Below are positions 9,828 to 19,536 of a stretch of DNA of 22,500 nucleotides, piece after piece. The first letter of the stretch is position 1. The number at the start of each line of letters is the position of its first letter. The notes beneath the pieces are model-generated. The model saw nothing but the letters and a program-made list of their open reading frames with translations, was not told where the DNA came from and made no database searches. The stretch is taken from contig CM060339.1 in NCBI GenBank assembly GCA_030674155.1, positions 39,247,508 through 39,270,007 of the forward strand, read 5' to 3'. This stretch comes from Stramonita haemastoma (lineage: Eukaryota; Mollusca; Gastropoda; Neogastropoda; Muricidae). The translations under genes and the position numbers were made by a program.

Positions 9828-10100
9828 AGAACGGTGCACTTTGGCCCAAACATTCTGATGCACTTTGGCCCAAATATTCTGATGCACTTTGGCCCAAATA
9901 TTCTGATGCACTTTGGCCCAAAATTCTGATGCACTTTGGCCCAAATATTCTGATGCACTAGCCAATTTTGATGCCCCATACATCTGATGCACTTTGACCC
10001 ATGCCATCTGATGCACTTTGACCCATACCATCTGTTGCACTTTGACCCATACCATCTGTTGCACTTTGACCCATACCTCCGTTGCACTTTGACCCAAAGT
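9828..10100. repeat. Minisatellite, 24-bp unit, about 11 copies in two subtypes
   Basis: Units are TGATGCACTTTGGCCCAAAT plus ATTC in the left half, and a variant with TTTGACCCATACCATC in the right half. A disrupted unit lies near 9960-9985. This sequence is unrelated to the 24-bp array at 9159. Minus-strand frames over it reflect the period. Confidence 0.93.
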
Positions 10101-10188
10101 GATGGAGTGATGGAGTGCAAAACACTAGTGGCTGTCCTAACCGGTTAATGTTCAAAGGCTGTCTTTCACCACAGGAGCCAGGTCATCG

Positions 10189-10710
10189 TCACAGCTCTGT
10201 CTGGTCACTTGGTCCTGGTGGTGTTGAGCTGACCACGGGGGTCCAACTGGTCACGCTGGTTAAAGCTGATGACGTCATATTGGGGCTGCGTCTGCAACTT
10301 CTGCATGCTGGTGTAGATGGACCTGTTGTATTTGATGCTTTCTGCATGCTGCTTAAAGATGGAACTGTTGCATCTGATGACCTCTGATGACACAAGTCTT
10401 GTCTTGTCCTTTCTATACAAACATTGGATGCTGGAGATATAGGGGATCCTTCCACACCTGGCACAGGTGACAGTGTCTCTGGGTTTGGGTCAAGGAAACA
10501 CGAAGGAGGAACACCTTCCCTGTCTATGGCTTTGAGGACTGGTGGATTATCAAGGACCATTGTCACACTGGGTGTGTCTTGAAGCAAAGTGTACATAGAT
10601 AATTCTGTCATACTGGCTAAAGTGGTCAGCATGTAAACACGGTTTCGTGGCTGATGTTCACCATGTACCCAACTGGACCAAAGCTTTGAACTATGGTGTC
10701 TGAAGCCCAT
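10189..10710 (-). other. Non-repetitive open frame, coding status unknown
   Basis: A 173-residue minus-strand frame starts at ATG 10710, directly after an in-frame TGA. It is not a simple product of a tandem repeat and includes TPSVTMVLDNPPVLKAIDRE and a Pro/Ser-rich stretch. I recognise no domain, signal peptide or membrane segment. A weak two-copy repeat of about 41 bp (around 10300-10380) underlies its C-terminal half. It could be an exon of an unknown gene or a chance frame; chance is somewhat more likely given the surroundings. Confidence 0.2.
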
Positions 10711-10766
10711 GTTTCAAAACCCTGGAACTGCTGGGCAGTGACATGGCGTCCGATCTGGAAAATTTG

Positions 10767-10880
10767 TATCTGCCTGGAGTGATGGTCACTTGCTGCATCT
10801 GCTGTATCTGCCTGGATTCCTGGTCACTTGCTGCATCTGCTGTACCTGTTTGGAGTGATGCTCACTTGCTGTATCTGCTT
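10767..10880. repeat. Minisatellite, 38-bp unit, 3 copies
   Basis: Units start at 10767, 10805 and 10843 with TATCTGCCTGGA or TACCTGTTTGGA and share CACTTGCTGCATCTGCT. No gene is seen in 10881-10988. Confidence 0.9.
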
Positions 10881-10988
10881 CTAGTACATGGTGGCTTCCT
10901 GGTCTGGCTTCAGCTAGGAAAGCCATGTTGTTGTCATAGAAACCGCTGTTGGCACTCCAGGTGTCCTGTGAGGCGGTGCAGTGACTGA

Positions 10989-11040
10989 GGATTGATTGAT
11001 TGATTGATTGAATTGATGATTTTGATTGATGATTGATTCT
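10989..11040. repeat. (TGAT)n microsatellite
   Basis: TGAT repeats with interruptions, lying directly at the tail end of the inverted SINE-A fragment that follows. It is probably an expanded retroposon tail. Confidence 0.85.
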
Positions 11041-11150
11041 TTTATTTTGAGAATAATGAAATAAGCACTCATGTGCTTTAAACCCAGTCCCCGTGTGTAT
11101 GCGGTTTTGTAAATTTTGTCACCCGTTCCCACCAACACACAATTGCTTGC
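11041..11150 (-). mobile_element. SINE-A 3' tail fragment
   Basis: It contains AATAAGCACTCATGTGCTTT, CCCAGTCCCCGTGTGTATGC and CCGTTCCCACC, matching the reverse complement of 21330-21430. The sequence to 11494 beyond it shows no gene and no repeat I recognise. Confidence 0.75.
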
Positions 11151-11494
11151 CAGTTGACGACCCAGACAGAGTCCTGAAGAAACCTGAGAGTCTTTTTTCT
11201 TCCCAGCTCGGACCATTCTCTCCGCAGCACAAACTGTTGCAGAGTGGTACAGTGCACACAGTGTGTGCCTGAGTACAGCCTTGTCAATAAGGAGACAAAA
11301 CACTTGACATATGTGACATAGTTAACTCACTGTTCAAATGTGGTTATGTTACAGAAAAAAGGTTCCTTCAGAGATTGTACGGATGCTGTGTCTGTTATTT
11401 TTTCAGCAGAAAGTCATATGTAAAGAGTCTACTGTCTTTATTTGTAATTTGTTGCAAATGCCGTTTCCCTAAACATAGCTTTAACACACGAGAC

Positions 11495-11940
11495 AGTCCA
11501 GCTTCCTATCCAATTTTTACGTAGTTCAGCTTTTAATTTACTCCATTATCATTTTACGTAGTTCGCTTACCACTTTCTATCACCACCCAATTTTTACGTA
11601 GTTCAGCTTTATACCCAATCTTTACGTAGTCCAGCTTTCTATCCAATTTTTACGTAGTCCAGCTTTCTATCCAATCTTCAGAGAGTCAATATTTCTATCC
11701 AATCTTCAGAGAGTCAAATTTCTATCCAATCTTTACACAGTCCAGCTTTCTATCCATTTTTACACAGTTTAGCTTTCTATCCAATCTTCAGAGAGTCAAT
11801 ATTTCTATCCAATCTTTACACAGTCCAGCTTTCTATCCATTTTTACACAGTTCAGCTTTCTATCCAATCTTCAGAGAGTCAATATTTCTATCCAATGTTT
11901 ACACAGTTCAGCTTTCTATCCAATATCTAGACAGGTACAA
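11495..11940. repeat. Satellite, 28-bp unit with an 83-bp higher-order period
   Basis: Units read CAGCTTTCTATCCAAT followed by a variable block: TTTTACGTAGTT, CTTTACACAGTC or CTTCAGAGAGTCAATAT. The CTTCAGAGAG block recurs at 11676, 11704, 11786 and 11869. The last spacing is 83 bp, about three units, so subtypes are arranged in trimers at the right end. Confidence 0.92.
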
Positions 11941-12226
11941 GGTCTTGCTTGATATAGATTGTGCAGTTATATAAACAGTGGCCCTGTTCAATTTTGATAG
12001 CTGAACCCCTTTTTAATGACTAGTTAGAAAAAAAAAGGCAAATACGTTCTTTAAAATGTGTTAGTCTTTCAAGTTTGCACAAAGCTGGCAAGTTATCTGG
12101 AACAGCTTACAGGAACTGTACCCACACACCACACAATGCTCTTTACTCTCAGACACTGTCAGGTATTTAAAGTGCTCTACACAGGTGTGCCACTGTCATC
12201 ACAGACTGTTAATTAACAATACAATA
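11941..12226. other. Spacer, no gene seen
   Basis: Mixed-composition sequence between two satellites. It has no sustained frame or motif. Confidence 0.6.
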
Positions 12227-12752
12227 ACATGTCTTCAGACTGGGCTGTCAGACGTCACGTGTGTATTGAGTGACACACGTGATGTTGCTGCACGCGTGTG
12301 TCAGTGTTGATGCTGACAGCTAACAAGGCACGACATGTCTTCAGACTGCACTGTCAGTAGTGTTCGACACGTGTGTGCCACTGTCAGTATTGACAGCTAA
12401 CAAGGCAACGACATGTCTTCAGACTGCACTGTCAGTAGTGTTTGACACGTGTGTGTCACTGTCAGTATTGACAGCTAACAAGCAATGACATGTCTTCAGA
12501 CTGCACTGTCAGTAGTGTTTGACACGTGTGTGTCCACTGTCAGTATTGACAGCTAACAAGGCACTGACATGTCTTCAGACTGCACTGTCAGTAGTGTTTG
12601 ATACGTGTGTGCCACTGTCAGTATTGACAGCTAACAAGCAATGACATGTCTTTAGACTGCACTGTCAGACGTCAGTAGTGTTTGACATGTGTCTGTCACT
12701 GTCAGTTTTGACAGCTAAAAGACAATGACATGTCTCCAGACTGAACTGTCTG
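12227..12752. repeat. Satellite, 77-79 bp unit, about 6-7 copies, rich in short dyads
   Basis: ACATGTCTTC-type starts lie at 12227, 12333, 12411, 12488, 12567, 12644 and 12728. The first interval is 106 bp, the last 84, the others 77-79. Each regular unit carries GTCTTCAGAC, an ACACGTGT-like core (an E-box-like palindrome) and CTGTCA-GTAT-TGACAG, a perfect 6-bp stem with a 4-base loop. Confidence 0.93.
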
Positions 12753-12984
12753 CAGACCAACTTCTCCAATTTTTTTCCCTTTTTTGCGTGCATGTATTTC
12801 AATACTTTCTGTATAATACTTACATTTTATTAATGAAACTACTTCAACCATATTAATTTTTTCCTCATTTTGGTGTCACACAATTTCAATGTCTTGCGAT
12901 CATATCAGTTTTTCACTAGTTGCTGTTCTCTTGTTATGTAATTACGTCTTACTTTCCGAATAAAACAATTCGTTTAAACCATTT
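12753..12984. other. AT-rich spacer
   Basis: No coding frame or RNA gene seen between the satellite and the MITE-like element. Confidence 0.6.
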
Positions 12985-13406
12985 GTGGCGCTCCACCACG
13001 AAATGAGTCGCTTAGCACATTACCTAATTTTGCGCTAGGAGCCTTTAAAGGCAGGTGGGGGTCAAGATGTCAATTTTGAGATTTTGATTGATTATTAAAC
13101 TAGATCTGTTTATTTACCTTATAATGAAATATCAAGGCATAATTTTTATTCCCTTTGCTTTTAAATGTGTTTTGAAAATACCAAAGCACTCATTCTGACA
13201 ACCTGTTACTAAAATAAACTTGCACGTTTCTCATTTTGTCCCATCCTGCAGTCTATCATTTCAATTTGTAATAATGTTGCACAGAATTGTCCGATTTTCA
13301 ATCTGTTTTTTGTATTTAATAGCCACTTAATTGCACATTAATAACATGTCAATAACTTAAAATTGACCTCAGGTGCACTCCGTCTCATTATGTGGTGGAG
13401 CGTCAC
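12985..13406. mobile_element. MITE-like element with 34-bp terminal inverted repeats
   Basis: The left end (12985-13018) begins GTGGCGCTCCACCAC. The reverse complement of the right end (13373-13406) begins GTGACGCTCCACCAC. The similarity extends inward through AATGAG and GCAC, about 26 of 34 bases matching by eye. The copies of ATTT at 12981-12984 and 13407-13410 could be a 4-bp target-site duplication. The interior is AT-rich, without a transposase frame, and contains the palindrome GCCTTTAAAGGC (13041-13052). This fits a non-autonomous DNA transposon; I do not assign the superfamily. Confidence 0.7.
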
Positions 13407-13410
13407 ATTT

Positions 13411-13844
13411 GTTCGTGTGTCTTGACAACTAACACTCATTTCATGTAGTTCATGTTCATTGATAGTTTAATTGCTGATATACATTGTCTTATTCTTTCTT
13501 CGGATAAAGCCGGGAGGTTTACCAGCGGTGAGATCATGCGTTTCCAATCGTTTTTGCCCACCATGAAGGTAGCCGCATTACAACTTCGAGGACGATTCTA
13601 TACACAATTATTTTACCATGCCTTATCATAAATTTTAGGGATGCACTTTGACTATGATTCTGGCAGAGATGTAAGCAGTGATGGAAAAAGAGCTGTGTTT
13701 TTGTTGTTGTTGTTTTTGTTTAGTTATTAAAATAGTTATTTGTGTAGAGAAGAATGTCAAGACATTCAGCATTTGTAATTGTCAGCAATTCTTTGTCAGA
13801 CAAACAGATATGCTGACTCATAGACAGACAGACATACAGACAAG

Positions 13845-13847
<3 letters not shown>
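13411..13847. other. Spacer, no gene seen
   Basis: No domain or RNA gene is visible. A plus-strand frame starting at 13678 runs into the CA repeat and is not supported. Confidence 0.55.
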
Positions 13848-14303
<456 letters not shown>

Positions 14304-14447
14304 AAACATGAGGTTATTTTACTCAACTGCAGGTGAATCTTTTCAGGGTTGATGCATTACTTCTGGCGAGTCTGTTGAATAAAGGAACGCCCCCCTCCCC
14401 CCTCCCCCACCTCTGTATTTCATCGCCTCACCCACGTTGTGCTTGAC

Positions 14448-14786
14448 TTGACAACTGACAACAGAACATGACTGAGAACACAACATGACTGAGAACACAA
14501 CATGACTGATAACAGAGCATGACTGACAACACAGTATAACTGACAACACAGCATGACTGACAACACAGCTTAACTGACAACACAGCATGACTGACAACAC
14601 AGCATGACTGAGAACACAGCATGACTGAGAATAGAACATGACTGAGAACACAACATGACTGAGAACACAACATGACTGAGAACTGACAACACAACATGAC
14701 AACAGTATTATGACATGGCATGGCAACAGCTGACAACAAAACATGACATGACAACAGCTCACAGCAGAGCATGACATGACATGACA
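14448..14786. repeat. Minisatellite, 17-bp unit
   Basis: The unit CATGACTGAGAACACAA repeats with a 17-bp period (for example 14467 and 14484), with variants ending GATAACAGAG or GACAACACAG. It degrades to ACATGACATGACAACAG-type sequence at the right. Confidence 0.9.
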
Positions 14787-14859
14787 TTGCAACAGATGTC
14801 CACTTGTTGTGTAGGACCTGTTTCTTATCACTGGAAATTGACTCACCTATAATGCAAGG

Positions 14860-15145
14860 GAGCAGGATAGCTTAGTGGTCAGACCACTCGCTTTCCTCAA
14901 GCCAACTTAAGCAGCATCGAGCGTGGTTACCAATTGGATGGGTGACCCTTTGCACGTCTTGGCTTCAGCACAGTTCCCCAGTTCACCCAGCTGTAAATGG
15001 GCACATGCCTTCTTTAGGGTCAGGGAAGGTAAAGCAGCGAGGGAGAGGAGACAGGCGCTGCCCTCAACATGCTGGCCCCTAGATACGCTGAGGTCTCTGA
15101 TGCCTCGCTCCCCTACGACTACAGAGGTTACTGACCACATTTACC
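14860..15145 (+). mobile_element. SINE-C copy (tRNA-like head, 5S-like centre)
   Basis: The head has GGATAGCTTAGTGGTCAGAC, with an A-box-like core at 14868-14878. The centre carries TTAAGCAGCATCGAGCGTGG (from 14907) and TTGGATGGGTGACC (14934-14947). From memory, these match box A and box C of eukaryotic 5S rRNA with the same 26-base spacing from TAAGCAG to TTGGATG. The body (GTAAATGGGCACATGCC, AAAGCAGCGAGGGAGA, GCTGGCCCCTAGATACGC, GAGGTCTCTGATGCCTCG) is shared with the copies at 1466 and 2659. It ends near CATTTACCTTTAC. The stretch 15146-15280 holds nothing recognisable. Confidence 0.85.
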
Positions 15146-15279
15146 TTTACATTTTTTGTTTACTATTGCAAATAATTATTTCCGGGCATGTTTAATGCAT
15201 TAGGCTGTTTTTTGGTTGTTGTTTTTTTTATATCTGGAAATGCTTTACCCGTTCTCAGCTTTCCATTTTTGGAAAAGTG

Positions 15280-15510
<231 letters not shown>

Positions 15511-15660
15511 AGCGCCTTATCTGATATTGTCCAGTTAGGGTTGTGGTGAAGGGAGAAAGGAAATCATCCCTTGTACCATGGAACCCCACACATGAAGAAT
15601 TAGGACTGTTGACAGTGGACTGTGTAAACCTGAGCACACTGGATCAGAAGCAGTCTGACA

Positions 15661-15950
15661 GATCAAGGTAGTGTGTCATAGTGTTGCAGAGATCAAGGTA
15701 GTGTGTCATAGTGTTGCAGAGATCAAGGTAGTGTGTCATAGTGTTACAGAGATCAAGGTAGTGTGTCATAGTGTTGCAGAGATCAAGGTAGTGTGTCATA
15801 GTGTTACAGAGATCAAGGTAGTGTGTCATAGTGTTGCAGAGATCAAGGTAGTGTGTCATAGTGTTACAGAGATCAAGGTAGTGTGTCATAGTGTTGCAGA
15901 GATCAAGGTAGTGTGTCAGTGTCACAGATATCAAGGCAGTGTGCCACAGT
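15661..15950. repeat. Minisatellite, 30-bp unit, 9-10 copies, alternating subtypes
   Basis: The unit is GATCAAGGTAGTGTGTCATA followed by GTGTTGCAGA or GTGTTACAGA. From the second unit on, the G and A versions alternate, giving a 60-bp dimer period. Copies are otherwise identical until the last two, which are shortened and diverged. There are no spacers between units, so this is not a CRISPR-type array. Confidence 0.96.
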
Positions 15951-16403
15951 GAAGAAAGTCATAGAAATAGGCAGGAGCAGTTTTATGTAGACATATGTAG
16001 CAGAGATTGCTGATTTTACACTGTATAGTTTGTGTAACGAGCTGCCAGCAAAGAGACAGAAGTCAAAGAGTACAGTGTTCAGATTGTTTGCAGATCAAGC
16101 GACAGTCTTTTGTATGGATTGTATGGAATAGAGGGGTGAAGCTGGTAGACCTGCTATGGCCTTGTATCTTACAAAGGACCCACAGTGAAGCTACACACTG
16201 CTGACAAGATATTGAAGGCATGAAGTATGCTCAGAACACTGAAAAATCATGTCAGGTGATTCAGATCCACATTTTCTATTCCTTTCTTGGAACTGCCCTA
16301 AAGAGTCTACAGTGCAGCTGGCAGCTGGTGAGAAGAACTAAACTGTTCCATAGCCAGCGTTGTGATGGCATTTCATTTTAGCCTGAGATAACACACAAGA
16401 AAC
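15951..16403. other. 3' flank of the GPCR gene, no gene seen
   Basis: Downstream of the minus-strand receptor frame. I see no clear minus-strand AATAAA signal close to the stop codon. The short plus-strand frame at 16007-16204 shows no domain. Confidence 0.5.
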
Positions 16404-17713
16404 TTAGTGCAGAAATGTGAATGTCTGAGTATACAAGCTTTTGCCTGTGCATGTGTTTTTATGTGTGTGTTTGTTTGGGTTTTTTTTTTTTTTTTTTTTT
16501 TTTTTTGGGGGGGGTGGAATGCATGGTGCTTGTGTACAAGCATGTGTCTGTGTGTGAACAAAGCAATGTTTGTTTTTGATGTGAAAAAGGGTGATGACAT
16601 CATTTGGACTGTGGGGTGTTTCCATGATGTAGGTGCTTCCTTCCCTTGATGCCTCTGAAGCTGTCTCATGGACAGATGGAGCAGAGGGACTCTGAGCACC
16701 ACAGCGGATCCAGTGGAGAAACTCCCTTCTGAATTTGGTTCCAGTCAGGCAGTAGAGAACAAAGTTGACGGCGCTGTTAGTGAACCACAAAAGTTGCGTT
16801 GCTGATTGCAGCAACCTGGCCAAAGCGTGTGTCTGAGGGTTTCCAACTATACTATCAAATTCATATTCAGACCACACTGCTACCACGCACACTGGCAGGG
16901 TTAACACCAGAAAAGCCAGGATATTGCCAAAATCATGACGGTTGTTCTTTGTGAGGATTTCCTTCGACTGTCAGTGCTGTGTGCAGTGTTGACATTGGAC
17001 CCCACAGATGCAGCTATGGAGGAAGAAGACACAGCTTTATACAGACTGACAGACAATATAATGTCACAGACAATCATACAGATAGTGGGCAAGAAGGAAC
17101 TCATGCACAAATCTATCCAAGTGAAAATGATAATGTAGAAGTATGTGTATATGCCCCCCACGGAAAAACAAATACCTGACTCATCAACTTCAAGTCCAAT
17201 GAGAATATGAAAATTAAGGGCACACACACAGAGGACAAGCGTTGCTATGACGATCCACGTTCTTCGCACAGTGCACATCACTCGCATCCTGTGTGGCCAC
17301 AGGACCGCCATTGTTCTCTGCACTGTCACACAGGTCACCAGCCAGGCAGACGTAGTGTTACTGCTGTAGTAAAGGAAGTAGTAAAGCTTACAGATGACGG
17401 TATGCGCAGCGACAATTTGTATATCAAAAAGGTTCAAAAGCCAGAAAACTGGCAATGCAGTACACAGCAATGTGAGATCAGACACGGCAAGGGACATAAG
17501 AATAGCATGCTGAGAAGAGTTGTGGTCCTTGCTTCGACGCATGACGCAGATGGTGGCGATGTTTCCAAAGCATCCCAACAGAAAGATAACGGGCGGGAGT
17601 ATATCCTTGCAGAAGGAGAGACACTTGGTACTCAGTGTAGGTCTTGTATGGAGACTGGGACCAGTGTGTGGTGTTGTACGGCCTCCCCCCTCCTCACTGG
17701 AAAAGGTGGTCAT
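16404..17713 (-). CDS. Rhodopsin-family (class A) peptide-type GPCR, single exon, one frameshift in TM6
   Basis: A seven-transmembrane receptor of the plasma membrane, likely for a neuropeptide. The start is ATG 17713, in good Kozak context (GCCATGA). The upstream open frame is only a CT repeat and LINE debris. Landmarks by residue: TM1 38-59 with GN (N51); TM2 70-94 with LAVSD (D79); C108 before TM3 and C182 in loop 2 as the likely disulfide pair; TM3 ending in QRT (132-134) where DRY is usual; TM4 153-174; TM5 193-223 with P209; a Ser-rich loop 3; TM6 from 258. Near 16917-16921 one base is missing, so this frame stops at TAA 16901-16903. The next frame continues TM6 (AFLVLTLPVCVV) and gives TM7 with NSAVNFVLY in place of NPxxY, then helix 8 (GTKFRREFLHW). 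The tail ends at TAA 16404-16406 after a poly-Lys run encoded by a poly-T tract, so the true C-terminus is uncertain. The pattern resembles FMRFamide/TRH-receptor-like families expanded in molluscs. The ligand is unknown. Pseudogene or assembly error are both possible. Confidence 0.85.
16481..16514. repeat. Poly-T/poly-G homopolymer tract in the receptor tail
   Basis: About 27 T then 8 G on the plus strand. On the receptor strand it reads as Pro then Lys codons. It is prone to length error and makes the reading frame of the last 60 or so residues unreliable. Confidence 0.8.
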
Positions 17714-17737
17714 GGCTGACACGTGCCAAACAGCTTC

Positions 17738-17883
<146 letters not shown>

Positions 17884-18002
17884 AGACACAGAGACACAGA
17901 GACACAGAGACCAGAGACACAGAAGAAAACTCTGAACTGTAAACTCTTATCGGTCTAAGGTCACAAAACAATTTAGAAAAAAAGGAGAGTATGAGAGATA
18001 CC

Positions 18003-18290
18003 AGCACACGTCTGTCCTTCACCACTCCTGTCTGTTGTCCTGTAGACCGTGGGGCCATCACGGGCAATTCTGAAACCAGGTTTTATCCATTTCCAGCGCT
18101 CCTCTGCTTCCGTAGCAAATGTTCCACTCAGGGCCAAATCATTCTCTGATGTCGTCTTCCCACTGTTTTCTCTGTCTGCCTCTTCTTCTTTCCCTTCTTG
18201 TACTCTAACCCTGCAGGACAGTTTTTGGCCAGTCCAGATGTTTATGTGGCGTGTTCGTACCTGTCCAGTTTTGCATTTTCCATTGAAGTA
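18003..18290 (-). pseudogene. LINE 3' fragment (C-terminal region)
   Basis: The minus strand keeps decayed pieces of the C-terminal region of the same type as LINE-A: GRRHQRM-type sequence corresponding to RRWEDN, then RSTGQQT and DRSGEGQ near the 3' end. It aligns in order with 3895-4080 and with the neighbouring fragment at 18462-18970. It lies just upstream of the receptor in the same orientation and supplies the first residues of the overlong receptor frame. Confidence 0.65.
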
Positions 18291-18461
18291 AGAAACTTTT
18301 TATATGGAGTTATGGTGTTTTTCATTTCGGTTTTCACTTTCACATTAGTGATGTGATCTCTGTATGAAATACCAGGGAATTAGCGAAAAACATCTAATTT
18401 CCATTGTCAGTGTCCTTCCTTCTTTCAATGCCTGCTGTTATGGTTCACATTCTCACCCTTC
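18291..18461. other. Spacer between two LINE fragments
   Basis: No recognisable content. Confidence 0.5.
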
Positions 18462-18970
18462 ACCTGTCCCGTAGTTCCGTGGACCGTGAGGGCACAACTG
18501 AAGATTTTGAAACCAACTTCCTCCACTCCCAACGGTTCTCTGCCCTCCTCCGTAGTAGGTCGTTCCACCCAAAGCCTGTCCACTCTCTGATGTTGTCTTC
18601 CCATCGTTTCGTATGTCTGCCTCTTTGTCTCCCACCTTGTACTTTTCCCTGTAGAACAATCTTGACCAGTCCAGATGATCGTGTGACGTTCCTGTACCAC
18701 TTCAGCTTGCCACATGACCGGGGAAGGCATCAGTCTGATCTTGAAGCTGATGGGGATGTTCTTGTCGTTCCAGAGGACTTTCAGTTTGGTCATTACAGCT
18801 GTGGTCCGGGATATTCAGAAAAGAAGTTCAGGTTCTGGTTCCTCATTCGACACTGTAGGTCCCAGATATTTCAAGCTACGGGCTGTTTTAATTTTCCTGG
18901 CGTCTACAACTATGTCAGTGCTGATGCCACTGGCACTATTGAGTCATCATCTGGGTTTTTTCTGTACTGA
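18462..18970 (-). pseudogene. LINE 3' fragment with internal deletion
   Basis: On the minus strand, from high to low coordinates: IVVDARKIK then SLKYLGPTVSNEEPEPE (RT C-terminal region), TKLKVLWNDKNIPISFKIRL, and then a jump past the SWTL segment straight to LKWYRNVT, KIVLQGKVQGG, RRWEDN and the 3' end. Similarity to LINE-A is clear (TKLKVLWTYKNIAIN at 3345-3390). Several frameshifts and a stop are present. The 188-codon plus-strand frame at 18404-18970 is its antisense shadow. Confidence 0.8.

Positions 18971-19536
<566 letters not shown>

Noticed and set aside
15661..15950. CRISPR-like array of 30-bp repeats
   Set aside because: The units are directly adjacent with no spacers, and the context is a eukaryotic genome.
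17207..17719. A 170-codon plus-strand frame
   Set aside because: It is the antisense shadow of the GPCR coding sequence.
18404..18970. A 188-codon plus-strand frame
   Set aside because: It is the antisense of a recognisable LINE C-terminal fragment on the minus strand.
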